Assembly (NCBI GenBank): GCA_020746105.1
Contig: CM036621.1
Span: 24,448,501-24,512,500, forward strand
DNA length: 64,000 nt
Source: Trogon surrucura
Taxonomy: Eukaryota; Chordata; Aves; Trogoniformes; Trogonidae
Reading direction: 5' to 3'
Shown here: piece by piece, positions 51,483 through 64,000 of the stretch
Layout: every line of letters starts with the position of its first letter
How positions within the stretch are numbered: position 1 is the first letter of the stretch
The notes under the pieces: generated by a model
What the model was told of the DNA's origin: nothing
The model's input: the letters and a program-made list of their open reading frames with translations, nothing else
The model's database searches: none
Made by a program: the position numbers and the translations under genes

Positions 51483-54400
51483 AGGGCACTGTTAAAATAA
51501 CTCTCTTGTATTATATAAGCCCAGTAGTGCCAGGGGACTGAATTTATATGGTTATAAACAAGAGATATTACTTTAGAATACCACAATGTAATGTTTCGCT
51601 ATTTCTGTAGGATTTTGGTTGTTTTAAAAATAATGTGTGGGCTTTTTTCCTCCTTGCTCTTAAACGAGACTCAAAATGCCACATTTTATGTTTAATTGCT
51701 TTCATCTCTCTCTGATTTTTATAAACTGAGTGCTGACTTGTACTCAGATTTATATCTTGGATGAATCCAAGTCCCCAGAGGGCAGCTTAGAACTATTATT
51801 TTTTTTCTTTATAGGTTGAAATTGAGACTATTTCATTTAAGTTTTTTAAACTTGCCCATTGTTTGGTTTGTGGTGTTGTGTTTTGAAACCTTTATATGTT
51901 GGGTTTTTTTCCTGTTTTTTCTTCTTTTTTTCCCACATCTGGAATGTCATTTTGTCTGCAAATCGTGATTGGAAGCTCTAAGGTCCTGGATGATATATAA
52001 CAGTTCTGGATTTACAGTCCTTTTAGTGACAAGATTTTACTAATTCTGATATAAGGACCCCTGTGTGCTACTCTGTGGTGGTCTGTGTTCTCTGGCATAG
52101 TTAAAAGCCTGGCAGCTCCACCCTATAGCTGTCTAAACAAGGTTTCTCACCAGGCACTAACATCAAAAGAACTACAGTAAGCTAAGGCTACATGAAATTG
52201 TAACCACAATATTAAGTTTACAAAAACTGAACATCTACTACTATAATGACTGGCACTTTCATTAAAGCATGCAAACCTGTATTGCATCTACTTACTTACT
52301 CTATGATACTTTGGAATAAAAAACTCTAAAGGTAGAAATAAATTCTTTGCTAAAGGTCAGAAAATCAGAAGGTGAAGCCATGTGGTTGTTGCTTCTTAAC
52401 TGTGAAACCTGTGAGAGACTGCGGACAAATTCAGGTGACCTGCACTGAAATACCATTGGAACCAGTGAAGAGGTTCTTGCATGGTTATGACGACAGTGGG
52501 GATCCAATCCTGTGGTTTTGCTACAGGATGTTTTTCTAAGGAATGGTGGACCATATACTTGGTTGCTTTTTAACTTCTTTGTCTCCCTTGGGTTGAGTTG
52601 ACCTCACATCTTTTGTAACTGTAGAGAGTAACTTCAAAGTGATTAATGGACAATTTCAATCTGTGAACATACTGCTGTAGATGCACAAGAAGTAACTTCA
52701 AGTATGTAGCTTTAAAGCGAGATGAATTGTTCACTGTATGCCGGATGGGTCACGTACCTTACTTAGAAGCTTCTATAAATTTAGGGATCATGTGAACACT
52801 TCAGGAGGATATTCTGAGAGCTTTGACTTACTGTAACTGTAGTAAGTAAATCTTTATTTGTAATAAGGTGGAAAAATACAGAACAAAAATGAAGTTTGGG
52901 TATTAAAAGTAACTAAATTTTGGGGTCAAGCCCAATTCATTAAAATGAGAAAAGCAGAGGGGAGAGTAAAGCTTGGCACTGGTTTTGCAATAATAATTTA
53001 TCAGCACCTTGAGCCCATCCTTTGGGCAGACCTTTGTTTGAACTGCAGCTGGCTTGGTTTATCTATGACCTGCTGGGAGCTGAGGTTGTAATGAAAACCA
53101 GTTATTCTTTCAAATTACTCACAAGAAGTGGTGCCTATTTTATCAAGTGCTCTTCTTAATTTGGCACATGGTAAGACTTTTAATATTTTTTTTTTTCTCC
53201 ATTAATCACACTGTATCTTATAAGAAGTCTAAACACAGTGGTGAAGTAGTGAATGTTTTCCTTAAAGCATTCTGAGGACAAATGCTTCTCTAGAGAAAGG
53301 CTGTCATGACCTCTTACCATTAATTAATAAAGTTAGTTGTTGAGGTTTTTCATGCACATGTTGCCATATTACAAACTTTTCAAAATTCTTCTTGGATCAG
53401 GCTTGAGTTTCATAATTTTGCAGACTAGCTAGTGATAGGTTTACAGGACAAAAAAGAATGAGGGAGGAATAATGGTTTAACAAAAACTGAAATGCGAAGC
53501 TTGCAGTCTTTTCATTGCTTAAAACAAATTTAAGATGATTTACTTATGAAATGGGATTGACTTAGAGTTATCTTACTTTTTGTTAATGTAAACAGTAGGC
53601 TCAGAACTCTACGAGGTAAACATGGCTGCTGTCCTGTTCAAGCTGAACAGCTAAAGAGTAAGTAATACTGCTTGGGGGAAACCTGAAGGTGATGGTAATT
53701 TCAACTGCGTCTTTGTGTTTCTGTTACTAAATAGCAGAACTCAGATGATCAAGCAAAAATGTGAGAGCTAAATTAAGATGAATTAATGTACATAATATTT
53801 TTTTCATTTGTAAGTTGTGTCATTTCCTAACATATTTGAAGAAAGTGCTTCTGTTCCTTAGGTAGGAATAACCCACACTTTGAAGTCATATGCATGTTAA
53901 TCCTTTAAGATTGTAGACTTGGTGCACAGGACATCAGTTCTAACTGCAGTTTTCTTGTAATCTCAAACCATTAGCGGCTTTGTTGTAAGCAGAGGTGTTG
54001 ATTCATGCAGAGCTTGTTGTAAGGATCTGGACTTAGGTTTTTTGGAATTTGGACAAGTATTAAACCAGTGGGTTGTTCATGTGTTGCGTTAACTGTGCGA
54101 TGCTAGTGCTGAATCCCGAGTTAAATTCCCTGGCATTATTTCCACGTCCATCATTCTTGTAGTTGCTGTTTTACAAATCTAATTAATGTCGTCTCCTATT
54201 TTAAGATATTAATCACACACACCTCCCTCGCAATGTAGTTCAGGCAAACATTAAAATGATTGTTGGGAATTTTGGGGGTTTGAGTTCCTATATTCTAAGC
54301 TAAATGCCTTATCTTAAGATGTATGGGAGCACATTTAGTATGACTTGAGCTCAATGCTGGTACAGAATAACCCTGAAAATGAGAGGTTAAAGTAGCTAGG

Positions 54401-55627
54401 ATGGCTGTTGGTATAAGTACTTGCCTTGTTTTTACAATAATGTTGCCCAAGCAGAGAGTCTACGTTTAGTAATGCATTGACTTCTACTTTATTTTCACTG
54501 TATTAAAAATGTGAGCTTTGTGGATGTAATATGTCCTCTGTTACATGAAATGCTGGCAATGCTTGCAGGCATTGTATATATTTTGATTCTTTTTTCACCT
54601 ATAAAATCTGTAATTTTTCTTCAAAGTGGCTAAACTTCCTGGTTTATTTCTGCATTGAAATTGCACAGTTTTGTCCATTTTTAAGAAAGTTATTTATATA
54701 TCAGTGCACTTTTACTAGGTTGGACTAATTGCACGTTTTGTAGTTGTGCTGTTTTATCAATTATTTCACAAGGTACCATTACATACCCAACTAAATTATG
54801 TATTAGGCACACAAGTCCAGGTTGTTGCAGTTACTATGAAGAACCAAGAAGCAACCATAATAAACAGAATTTACTATGGGCAGATGAGGCAACTAGGCAA
54901 ACCTGTTTGTAAAACTTGCAACCAGTTCTAGAAAGCGGTAGTCATAGCTTTATCTTCCCATGCTAGAAACTGTTGAGCTGTTTTTTCTGCATCTTTGAGA
55001 GAGGGGATATTCTCAGCTGAAGAAAGCAGCAGTGTAACTGCAAGTTGGTGTTTAAAATATGCTTAGTCTTTCTTCAGTTTGGAATCTGTAACTTTCAGAA
55101 TTTGGCACTAAATCCCAGTATTTACACTCCTCTCAGTGGTACACACAGAGCATCACAGATTGTTTTTAATATGCCTCACTTTGTTAGGAGATATATTTGA
55201 AATCAGTATATTGATCTAAATTATCAGTATGTTGATATGCCAACAAACATTTTAGTGAGAACACTAGTAACATTTGTTGCCTTATGTCTGTATAATTATT
55301 TGTTTCCCTAGATGTTTTTGAACAGTATTGATTCCAACATGCTGGTTTAAAGTATAATTATCAGTTTCCTTTCCTTGTATTAGGGATGCTTCTGCAGTTT
55401 CTGGCATAAATAATTTTTCAGTTTCATTCTTACATAATGTCCATCACACAGCACCTAATAAAAAAGACACACTTTGAGCAAAATTTAGGTGGGATTTCTG
55501 AGATTACTTGTCTCCTGAATCATGATTGTCATTGAAATACCTGGAATTACAACTACTTCATCCTACACTGTATTTTTCAGTATCAGGCAACTCAGTAATA
55601 ATTAACGATGAGCTCTGAAGACCTGCT

Positions 55628-55641
55628 CATTGTCATTGTTT
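55628..55641. promoter_or_regulatory. Tandem SOX-like sites
   Basis: CATTGTCATTGTTT holds two in-phase CATTGT cores (SOX consensus) six bases apart, close to TAATAATTAACGATG at about 55594. Short motifs; function inferred. Confidence 0.25.
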
Positions 55642-57490
55642 GAGTTAAATTTTCTTGTTTTAATGCTTTCCTATTGTAAGAGTCCTATATTTGGATTTTC
55701 TTACAATGTCTTTTGTCTCAGTAGAAGTGCTCAGAAGGTGGAAGTATTTGCATAGAGCATAAACAGTCCAATTTAAATGGATTTTTTTTTCTTCCCTGAG
55801 AAGTGAAAGCAGAGTAGTATATTCTTTCATTCAGGCACAATGTGATTGTTATAGTATTTTTTGCATTAGTTCGTGGAGGGACACTTGCCCAAATTGCTTT
55901 CTATCTCTTGTGGAAGTCTTTGATCCTGGTGACAGTTTGACTGCGTTAGTGAGAGCATATTGGTTAATCCTTTGCTTAACTTGTTCTTTTTGGCACAACC
56001 AGGGGCCTTTCCAAAGAGAATCTGTCAGCATAGGCTAAATCCTAATCAAATAGGCCAAAAGAGGACCTGGGAGATGCGTTGTAGCTTGAAAAATTCCTTT
56101 TGGGTCTAGATATTTTTTATATGGTATTTTCTTGCATCTTCTGAAAATTTAAGCATGTGTATAAACTCTGTCTAGTCATGAGGGCTTGTGTCCTCTTTGA
56201 ACTCATTGGTTAATGGGTGCATTTCAGACGCTATAACACTCTACATATGCTTTGCTACCAAGAGTTGGTTTTGTAGGGGTCTAGATGTTTTCAGTTGCTT
56301 TATTCATTTAGTATTGAACAATACAGCTGAGTTTCTAGTTTTGCAAAGTCAAAACCCAATGAAGACAGAAATCTTCCACATAAAAAAATGTGGCATCTGA
56401 GAAACTTGGTCACACGTGGATGGCGAAGTTTCTAAGTCGGAAAACTTATTTTCACTGCAAGTGATCGAAATAGAACACTACTGTCCAAATTAGGAGAAGT
56501 CTAGGTTACTTTTAAAGCTGATTCTGACTCTACCGAATTGCCACCAGTAATGCCTAGTTTTTATACTTTGAAGCTTCATCTAATTACACAAGACTTAAAA
56601 GTAACAATCATCATCGTTGACTGCGTAGCATAAAAAACAATGGGTGTACTTTCATCTACTTTTGCAAAATAAATTGGAATAACAAGAGATCAGGAGATGT
56701 ACTTTTATTTTAGAGAAATAAAAGACATCTTGATACTATTCATTATTAGTAGAGATAAAGTCAGAGCTGTTCTTTCAGAACGGAAGTGTTTCAGTTTCTT
56801 TGCAGAATGGTGCTTAAAAAGTGCTTATTAAGGTACAAGTGAAGGGAAACCTGAGATACATTCCCCCCCACCCTTGTCAGTTCAGCAATCAACTGTAATA
56901 AGAGATGATGTAAAATTTTCATAGAATTTAAGGCATTCTTTAATGTCTTTATGCTACTTGAAACATTTTCTATTTTCATTTCACTTAACAAGCAGACTGG
57001 GATATTCTTTAGGCAGATAAAACAAGCTTAAATAAAGTTGTTAAAAGTGCCTGCAAGTAAATTGCTTGCATATTCCTTTTACCCTACTTCTCCCTCCCCC
57101 TACACTTAACATGATTAAACTGAATATTATAATATAGTTCATGCTAAATGGTTCTGTGATTCATATCAACCTTATTACTGTCATCTCACCCAAAACAATT
57201 TCACTTTCACAATCTTGTGCTGCTCAACTCTATATTGGTATTATGGCAAACATGGGATGCTTGGATTGAGATGCAAATGTGATTCCTCTTTCTAAAAAAC
57301 ATTTCTTCCCACTTAGCCAATTTTTCACTTGGTTTAGTATTCTTCATTTAGATTTTGTGGATGCCTTGAGACTGTGCCAAAATAAAATGTTCAACAGAAA
57401 AAGTGTAGACTGATGAGCTTCCACTATATTTAGTTACTCTAAATGGTGGACTAAAGGATTTTTTGGGGGGGAAATACCTCACACCTAGAC

Positions 57491-57507
57491 AACCCTAAAC
57501 CCTAACT
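57491..57507 (-). repeat. Short telomere-like motif, CCCTAAACCCTAA
   Basis: Two CCCTAA units separated by one extra A. Below the length of a real interstitial telomeric array. Confidence 0.7.
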
Positions 57508-57509
57508 AA

Positions 57510-59279
57510 TTTTGCCATCTCTTTCTGAAATTTTGATACTGAAGGTTTTTGTTGATTAAAGGGCTGCTGGCATTTTGTGATCCAGAGGGGCTTTGCTCTG
57601 CCGGTGTATGACCATACTTTTTGTATGCTGTTCAGGTTGGGAATAAGTTGTGAAGATACTTCTAAACTATTTAGTACACCCATTTACTTGAGAGCCTTTC
57701 CCATGAATCATGTTGCAGAGAATGCTTTCAATGGTATTGACTTTTCAGATAACTTCAAAGCCAATACTGTGAATGGGATTTGAATTTATAGGTTCCTTGT
57801 GTCTTACACGTCTATCAGAACTGGGGTGATTTCATGGTACCTTGGGTCATAGCTTTAAAGTATGCTAGAATTGTAACAAGGATGGGATGCAAAGAGCTTT
57901 ATTTTTGTAGTGTCTGTTGCATAGTGCATGGAGAAATTCAGATCACGGAAGTGGAGTTATGTGATCAATACACACAGATGAATTTTTGTTAATATGTTGG
58001 GCATTGATTCTAGACCTAGCTTAGAATCTCAACCAGCTGGGAAATACGATTTCTCAGAAACCTCACCTTCTCTTGCTGAAATCACATCTCAAGTCTATTT
58101 CATGTCTTTTCGTAGCTGCATGTTTATGTGAAGAGCAATATAACAATCTTGAAGAGAAGGGAGAGTTGCTATCTGTTGTGAATAGGACAAAATGCTGATT
58201 GACTTGTTTTCTTTGAATCGTTGGTTTGGACTGATTTTTGCCTTCCCTCCCCCCTCCCCCCTCCAAATTTTCCTATTTTAGAGAGAGAATTTCAATCTCA
58301 GAGGGTTAATTTTTCTTTTTCCAAGACTTACGTACAGTGAATAGAGCTGCAGGGTCTTTGGGCAGTTCTCTTTGGACAAAGTCTCTTGGATTTTCCAGAA
58401 GTCTGTTTTACAGTTCTAGTGAAAAGCTGCTATAGGGTGGCTGCATAAAAGAATACTCAAGAGGTTTGGTGTTTTTTTTGTCCTAATTGTAACATGGTCT
58501 GCTGACCCATGCTTGATCTGTTAATCAGACATTATATACCTGAACATTAGGCACATGTTTTTGAAAACTGTGGTCTATAAGTAATCCTAGTGAGACAAGT
58601 ATATATGCACTAGATTGTTGTTGTGTCCTTTTGCATGCTATTTTGATTCTTCCTTCCACTTATTTTGTCTGCACTTGTAGTTTTTGTTGTATTATACTAT
58701 TTAGTGTTTATCTTCTTTTTCATTAATTGGAAACACTCTCATTACTATAAATTTCATATATTTGCTTACTCAAGGTTGACAAATAATTAGATTTTTTTTT
58801 TTGTTTAATACACCAATCTGAAAGAAGTTTTGAATGATTGTGGATATCTATCTCCGAAAATTTTGTCATCACATTGAGAAAAGTGTTTTGGGATATATAA
58901 ACTCTGAGTTGGGTTTGCAATGTGTATTGTCAAATAAATTATGCCTACTGTTTGAAGTAGTAGGAATAAATATGCACTCTTCAGTTTGAACAGTGAGTGG
59001 CAGTTTTCTGCCTGGGCATAGGAATTCTCTTGGGGTTTTTCATATGGTGGCAATTATTTCCCTGGCTGCTTTAGCATGACTGTGAAGTAAGCCAAGTAAT
59101 AAATTAGGAAGATGGTGCTGAAGACGTAGCTCGTCAGCCTAGCTAAACTGTTTTAAACTATGCAATCATAGCCGTGATGCTATAGAGGAAGGTAAATAAT
59201 TGTTTTTATAACGTGATGCTAGTCAACATAGTGCGCTGTGACACTTTGGTTAGCTACTATCTTAACAGGTAAAAGAATA
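57510..59279. other. Unique non-coding DNA, no gene seen
   Basis: Holds the polypyrimidine tract at 58241-58264. Open frames are all below 85 codons. Nothing else recognised. Confidence 0.55.
58241..58264 (-). repeat. Polypyrimidine tract, (CCCCCCT)n-like
   Basis: CCTTCCC then two C6 tracts separated by single T bases. The minus strand is a G/A run with triplex and quadruplex potential. Confidence 0.85.
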
Positions 59280-59560
59280 AATGTGTTGGGGGAGTGCGTG
59301 GCAGGATCCTGATTGACTGCAGCAGCAGGCGATTAATGGGCAACAACTCTCTGACAGGAACTGCTGACAAGGCGATAATGAGATTAGCACCTTCTGATTC
59401 TTTTATTAACAAGTAGCCAAAGAATCATTTGGGCATGTCAGTAGATAATGATGGAAATTAAGGGACACTCTGGAACCTTTGGGTAGCAGATCATACTCCT
59501 AGTGCTCTGAGGGTAACTTGCAGATTAACTGAATCATCTCCTTTTGCATATATAATCACT
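59280..59560. promoter_or_regulatory. Candidate conserved non-coding regulatory block
   Basis: Repeat-free and motif-rich: GGATCCTGATTGACTGCAG, GGCGATTAATGGGCAAC, CTGACAGGAACTGCTGACA, GGCGATAATGAGATTAGC and GTAGATAATGATGG. GATTA/ATTAGC homeodomain cores and TGACAG TALE cores alternate at short spacing. No frame is open across it. Called on texture; conservation not measured. Confidence 0.4.
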
Positions 59561-62500
59561 GAATATGGTGATATTCTTTAAAGATAGAGTGGATGCATTA
59601 TTGCATTTATTTATGTACATTAGTGATTCCGGCATATTGTAATGCAACAGTTCATTTTATACATGGAGAACTTGCTCCCTTTGAAAAAGTATGTTCATCA
59701 GTAGTTGGACCAATATGAAAGATTTCTTTTTTTCGTGGAGCTTTATGCTAAGATTGATGAATATGAGCTATTGTTTCTCAGTTTCCTCATTGTGATGATT
59801 GCCTTGGTATTGGCGTATAAAACAAATTACTTCTGGGGTAAGAGAGTGGGAAATAAGCATGAATAGAAGGAGGCATCTGAGGGTTATGGAGAGGAGTGGA
59901 AATTAGAAAAATGGAGAAAGTTATCGATAATTTCAGTAGCAAAAAGCACAAGACTTAAGTGAAGAGATGTGAAATGGAATGGACAAAATCACATTGAAAA
60001 GGCTTTTTCTGGAGCCAGTGTGTTGGTTTTTGGGAAGAACCTGGGAGAGAAGTACACCTGTTAAGGTGAACAGCCCTGTAGGCATGATTCTGGTGGAAGA
60101 GGAGGAGAGGAAGACTAAGGCCGAAGGAGGACAGAAGAAGAAGAAGATGGGAAAGGAATAAACATGATAAATGAACATGATGAAAGAGTTAGGCTGTTTG
60201 TCTTGGGAGACGGTTTGACATTTTTCTTATTTCACTGTTGTTCTGGCAGATACCACTGCATAAGAGCTTAATTTTCTTTTTAGTCGTTTAGAAGTAGGTG
60301 GGAGAAGGAAATGAATTGTTATTTTCAATGTTTTTCAAATATTAATAGCTACAAAGATATTTTATGAATGCATTTAATTGACTGTTTCATTGATATTAGT
60401 CCCATTTGACAAGGAAATCTGATAAAAAAGTTGCCATGATTTTGCATTTATCCAAGTTAAAACATCTTAATATTTAGCATCATGCTCCGAATTGGCTCAG
60501 AGGCTTCTTCGTAGGGGGTTACATTGGTGCAATTACTCAGGTTGTACCAATGTGAATGGAAACACAGATGTGCAGATTGGCATGATTTAACCCTCCTTTA
60601 GATCAAAATAATTTTAAGATATAACTGATACAAATGCTTACTTTTTATGTCCAATTACAGTCTGAGTGGCTCTGCTCCATAGAAAAAAAATCTGACTTTG
60701 CGTTAGAGTTTAAGCTGGCAGGTCACATAAGTACTCTTGAAAAAAAAATACTCAAACTTTTGTGGAGTCAAGGAAGGTTTTTTTTTGTTTTTTTTTTTAA
60801 GGTTTACAACTTCCCTGCTGAGGATATCAGAAGTGTTCCACATGGCGAGTCCCAGAACTTGGCTATCATTGCTTTTTTTTCTTTTTGGATGCAGCATGGA
60901 CTTTAATTATGTCCATGTGTTTGCTTAAGATCAGTGGCAAACGCTACTGTCGTCCTCTGAAGTGCCTTTTTTTGTGCGTGTGGCTTTGAGAGTCTCATGG
61001 TACTCTGCTCAAACTTATAATAGTCTGGAATTCTCCATTATTTGGATGTTGCTGTTTTCTTCAGCAACAGATAGCTCAGTGTTAGAAGGAAATCAGTAGT
61101 GCCAGCTTAGGAGAGAGAAGGCTGTCTGCTTACCTTTATATTAATATATCCCTAATCATTAAGAAAATGAAAAGAGGAAAAAAGGGAGCCATTCTGAAGT
61201 CAAGAATAATGGCTTGCTTTACAGCAGTGTTTTCTTGACATGGCAGAGCTTGCTCATTTGTGTCTCAGACTTTCCTGTTATTCAACCAAGTAAAATGGTT
61301 GTCAATCTGTTTTAAGCAGAGAAAATTGAACTGGGTTTTTCAGGAGTATTGGTCGGCTTAGTTATACCAAGCTGTTTCTTTGGATGGTAATAATAGATTT
61401 GTGCTTCAGCAGTATCTCTGACACAGTTGACTAGTTTTTAAGTTTACTTTTTTTTTTCCTTCTCTGAAAAGCAAGTTGCCACCTGTAGCTGGAATGCAAA
61501 GATGTAATCCAGTTGCTCCTCTTAAAAAGCATTTTTTAAAGAGAAGATATCTGATTTGGAATAGTTGATTTACATTTTACTCCTGTCTGTCTTTGCTAAT
61601 TTCTCTCTTAGAGGCATATTAGAGTAGTCTGAAATATTTTATCAGTAACAATATATTAACAGGGAAAATGATCAACCTGGGGCACTGGTTCTCATAATTC
61701 CTTTTTAGATCACTTATTTTTTTAACCAGTTTTTACAAACCAAATGTTAATGCATATGCTTGATTGCTAACCACCTCTGGGCATCAAACCTGTTTCTTCT
61801 TGAGTGCAGTAAGTGATTATCCAACTCATGCTGCTCAGAAAAAGAGGTTTTGTTTTAATAAGCAGTTTGCAGTTTGGCACACAATGCTGAGGAAAGCAAC
61901 ATTATCTCCAGCAGTAAACTCTGCAGTCATTGCAAAGCTTGACAAGAAAATGATTGAGTCTGTTTGTTATACCTTTGTGGGGCTGCCACTGCTGCTGATG
62001 GAAATGTTGCTGTTTATTCAGCAATGCAATAACACTTTCTGTAATTTATGGATGCACATTCCCCAGATTACTAAAGGTAATACTGTTGACTAAAGGAAAG
62101 TATACGAATGGATAGTTTCAGTTGTTCCTGTCCTTATAAAAGTGATTGACTGTTCACTTTGCGCTGGGAAGAATTTGCACAGGCTCTTTCCCTCTTAACA
62201 ATTACAGATTTCCCTTCCACTGACAGTTACAAATAATACAGAGGGTTCTAAGTGGCAAAACTGTACTGACTTCCACAGGTCCAAGGGACAAAACCCTAGA
62301 AATGCTAGAACTTGCCTCTCACAGGTTGTATTTGTACTATTTTGCAGCAGCCCTTTTCCGTCAGTAACAAGTTCTGTTCCTATACACAAGGAGTTTAAGA
62401 CTTTTACTGTATTTCTGCACATAGAAAAGACTGAAAAGTGAAGGGCAGAGTGTATATATCTGCCCCTCTCCTCTTCTCTACCTCAGCACATTTTCTGAGA

Positions 62501-64000
62501 AATCATACACGTTCACCTGAGGGCCCTGTTGTGGCCATGTGTGTTAAGCAAGGCCTATATGTGCTGTGGCATGGAAAAAACAACCAATATAGTAGTTACG
62601 GTTGCCAAATCTGGGGAAGCAGGCAACTCCAGAAATGTTAAAATTCAAGCCTTTGCTCTTCCAACATAAGAAATTGGCTTTCCATCTCCCACAGACAAGT
62701 TCTCTGTTTTTTTTCTTCTTCCTTGGTGATGGCTCAGGTGTTGGTGCAGTGCTGCAGCTGCTTCAGAGCCCCCTTCCAGTGGCTGTCATTTTATGAGAAG
62801 TTTTTTAAACAACTTACTACTAGAATTATTTCATATTCTACTATAAAACTGATGTTGTACCGTGTTTAAAAGTATTAGGAATAAAAGAAAGATTTGAAGA
62901 AACACATTAAAACCCCAGAATTGCTATGACTGGAAAAAGATAATGCACATCCAAGACTTTGTTTCCGAGACATCCACAATACTAACTTATTGCCCGTAAC
63001 GTCTAACTAACTCTTGGTCCTCTTCGGGTAACTGCCTTAGTTTGTTTTGTACAGGGGTGATTTGGAAGTAGATTGTCTTTTCCTCCTTCATAAGGCTGGG
63101 TGTTTTGGAGAGGAGGCTAGCTAAAGTACTTTTGAGACGTATACTCTATACCATAAGTAGTTTATTTTGGCCAATGTTTTTAAGAAGCAGTGTGGTTAAC
63201 CTTTGTTTGAAGGTACCTGTTTTGAAGATCCCATGATTTGTGATCACTGTTTTATGTAGGTGTTTTTTCCTGTGCCTCAAGGGGAAGTCTTCAACAGCCT
63301 GCTTATGCTTTCTCACCATTTTGCACCATCAGGGCAATCTGCAGGAAACAAGTTCCAACTTCTCTGGAAACATCAGTGAAGCTAGGTTGTTAGTTTTTTC
63401 AAAAAGTTGCCTGTTAGAAAGAAGCTTTTGTTGGATATTAATTTTTAATTCAAATACTTCCCAAGTGCTAGAAATTTCTGACACGTGTTGTATATTTATT
63501 TGTAAAGAGGTACTCACTCTCCTTTCCCCCTCTTCTTTTAAGCAATCATATGGCAATTCTTAAATGTCCACCAGTGGTGAGAGAGTGTAGGGATGTGTTG
63601 AGTTTTTTGTTTTATTAGAATGTTTTGCATAAGTGTTCCTACTTTCTGCACTAAGTCATTACAGAAAGAAAACCATGGACTTGCCAGTGAAGAAAGGAAA
63701 AGCTTGAATTTTCAGTATCTTTAGGTTAGCACATGATAGCTACAAATGTGAGCTAGCTCTCAACTTGTGCTGCTATAATTTGTACTGATCAGATTGCTGT
63801 ATGTGCTAAGTGACTTGGACAATTAAACTTTCCAGTAGTACCTGAGTTGAAAGAAAGCATTTCTTTGAGGTCTCATTGGCTGAATTTATAATTTATACAA
63901 ATTATATGTGTATTATTAATTGCTTCTATTATCTAGGAGTTTAGTAGAAAGTGCTTATTTTTGAATCTTTATAAAATATGATTGCAAGCTGCTGAACACT
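59561..64000. other. Unique non-coding DNA to the window edge, no gene seen
   Basis: A purine-rich stretch at about 60090-60160 creates a lysine/glutamate-rich frame that is better explained by composition than by coding. T-rich runs occur near 60779-60800 and 61448-61458. No transposon, RNA gene or splice-supported exon recognised, and no sign of a gene entering from the right edge. Confidence 0.5.

Larger units (their letters stand above)
50081..57490. other. Unique non-coding DNA, no gene seen
   Basis: It contains the T31 run at 51448-51478 and a SOX-like tandem at 55628-55641. 51070-51150 is motif-rich (TTTTAATTGAATTGTTAATGAC). No accepted gene, transposon or RNA gene. Confidence 0.5.

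Noticed and set aside
51479..51600. Processed pseudogene with T31 as an antisense poly-A tail
   Set aside because: No polyadenylation signal nearby and no recognisable gene body.
59979..60161. Lysine/glutamate-rich short frame, possible exon
   Set aside because: Explained by a purine-rich tract; no acceptor or donor defines an exon.

Overview
This is non-coding vertebrate nuclear DNA, and the repeats point to a bird. It is AT-rich and CpG-poor. The longest open frame is only 146 codons, and I found no bacterial-style gene order, ribosome binding sites or operons. The lineage clues are a truncated CR1 LINE carrying the avian/sauropsid 3' end (22513-22740) and a complete, decayed ERVL-type solo LTR of a kind common in bird genomes (5020-5762, minus strand). 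An old MIR-type SINE remnant (25400-25514) fits any amniote. The species and locus cannot be named from the sequence alone.

Layout. 1-1060 is repeat-free and dense in homeodomain-type sites, and it looks like conserved regulatory sequence. 1061-5019 is plain unique DNA. 5020-5762 is the solo LTR, flanked by an imperfect 5-bp target-site duplication. 5763-10379 is unique sequence with a G17/A18 homopolymer pair at 9411-9447. 10380-10930 is a second block with conserved-element texture. 10931-22512 is mostly featureless, with a C-rich G-quadruplex candidate, several perfect palindromes and two exon-like splice-signal pairs at 18300-18579. 22513-22740 is the CR1 fragment. 25400-25514 is the MIR fossil. 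The remainder, 25515-64000, is unique sequence with candidate regulatory blocks near 21470-21830, 27600-27700, 36900-37420, 49860-50080 and 59280-59560, plus short inverted repeats, two telomere-like motifs and low-complexity tracts, including a T31 run at 51448-51478.

Interpretation. The low repeat load, absence of convincing exons and several motif-rich repeat-free blocks suit a long intron or a gene desert near a developmental regulator. That is an inference. I found no supportable protein-coding gene, tRNA, rRNA, known microRNA or CRISPR array, and no evidence for a novel multi-gene system. The items most worth a second look are the 13-bp perfect inverted repeat at 49890-49939, the nested palindrome at 29525-29557, the POU/C/EBP-like palindrome cluster at 27624-27663, the candidate exon pair at 18300-18579, and the motif-dense blocks at 1-1060, 10380-10930 and 36900-37420.
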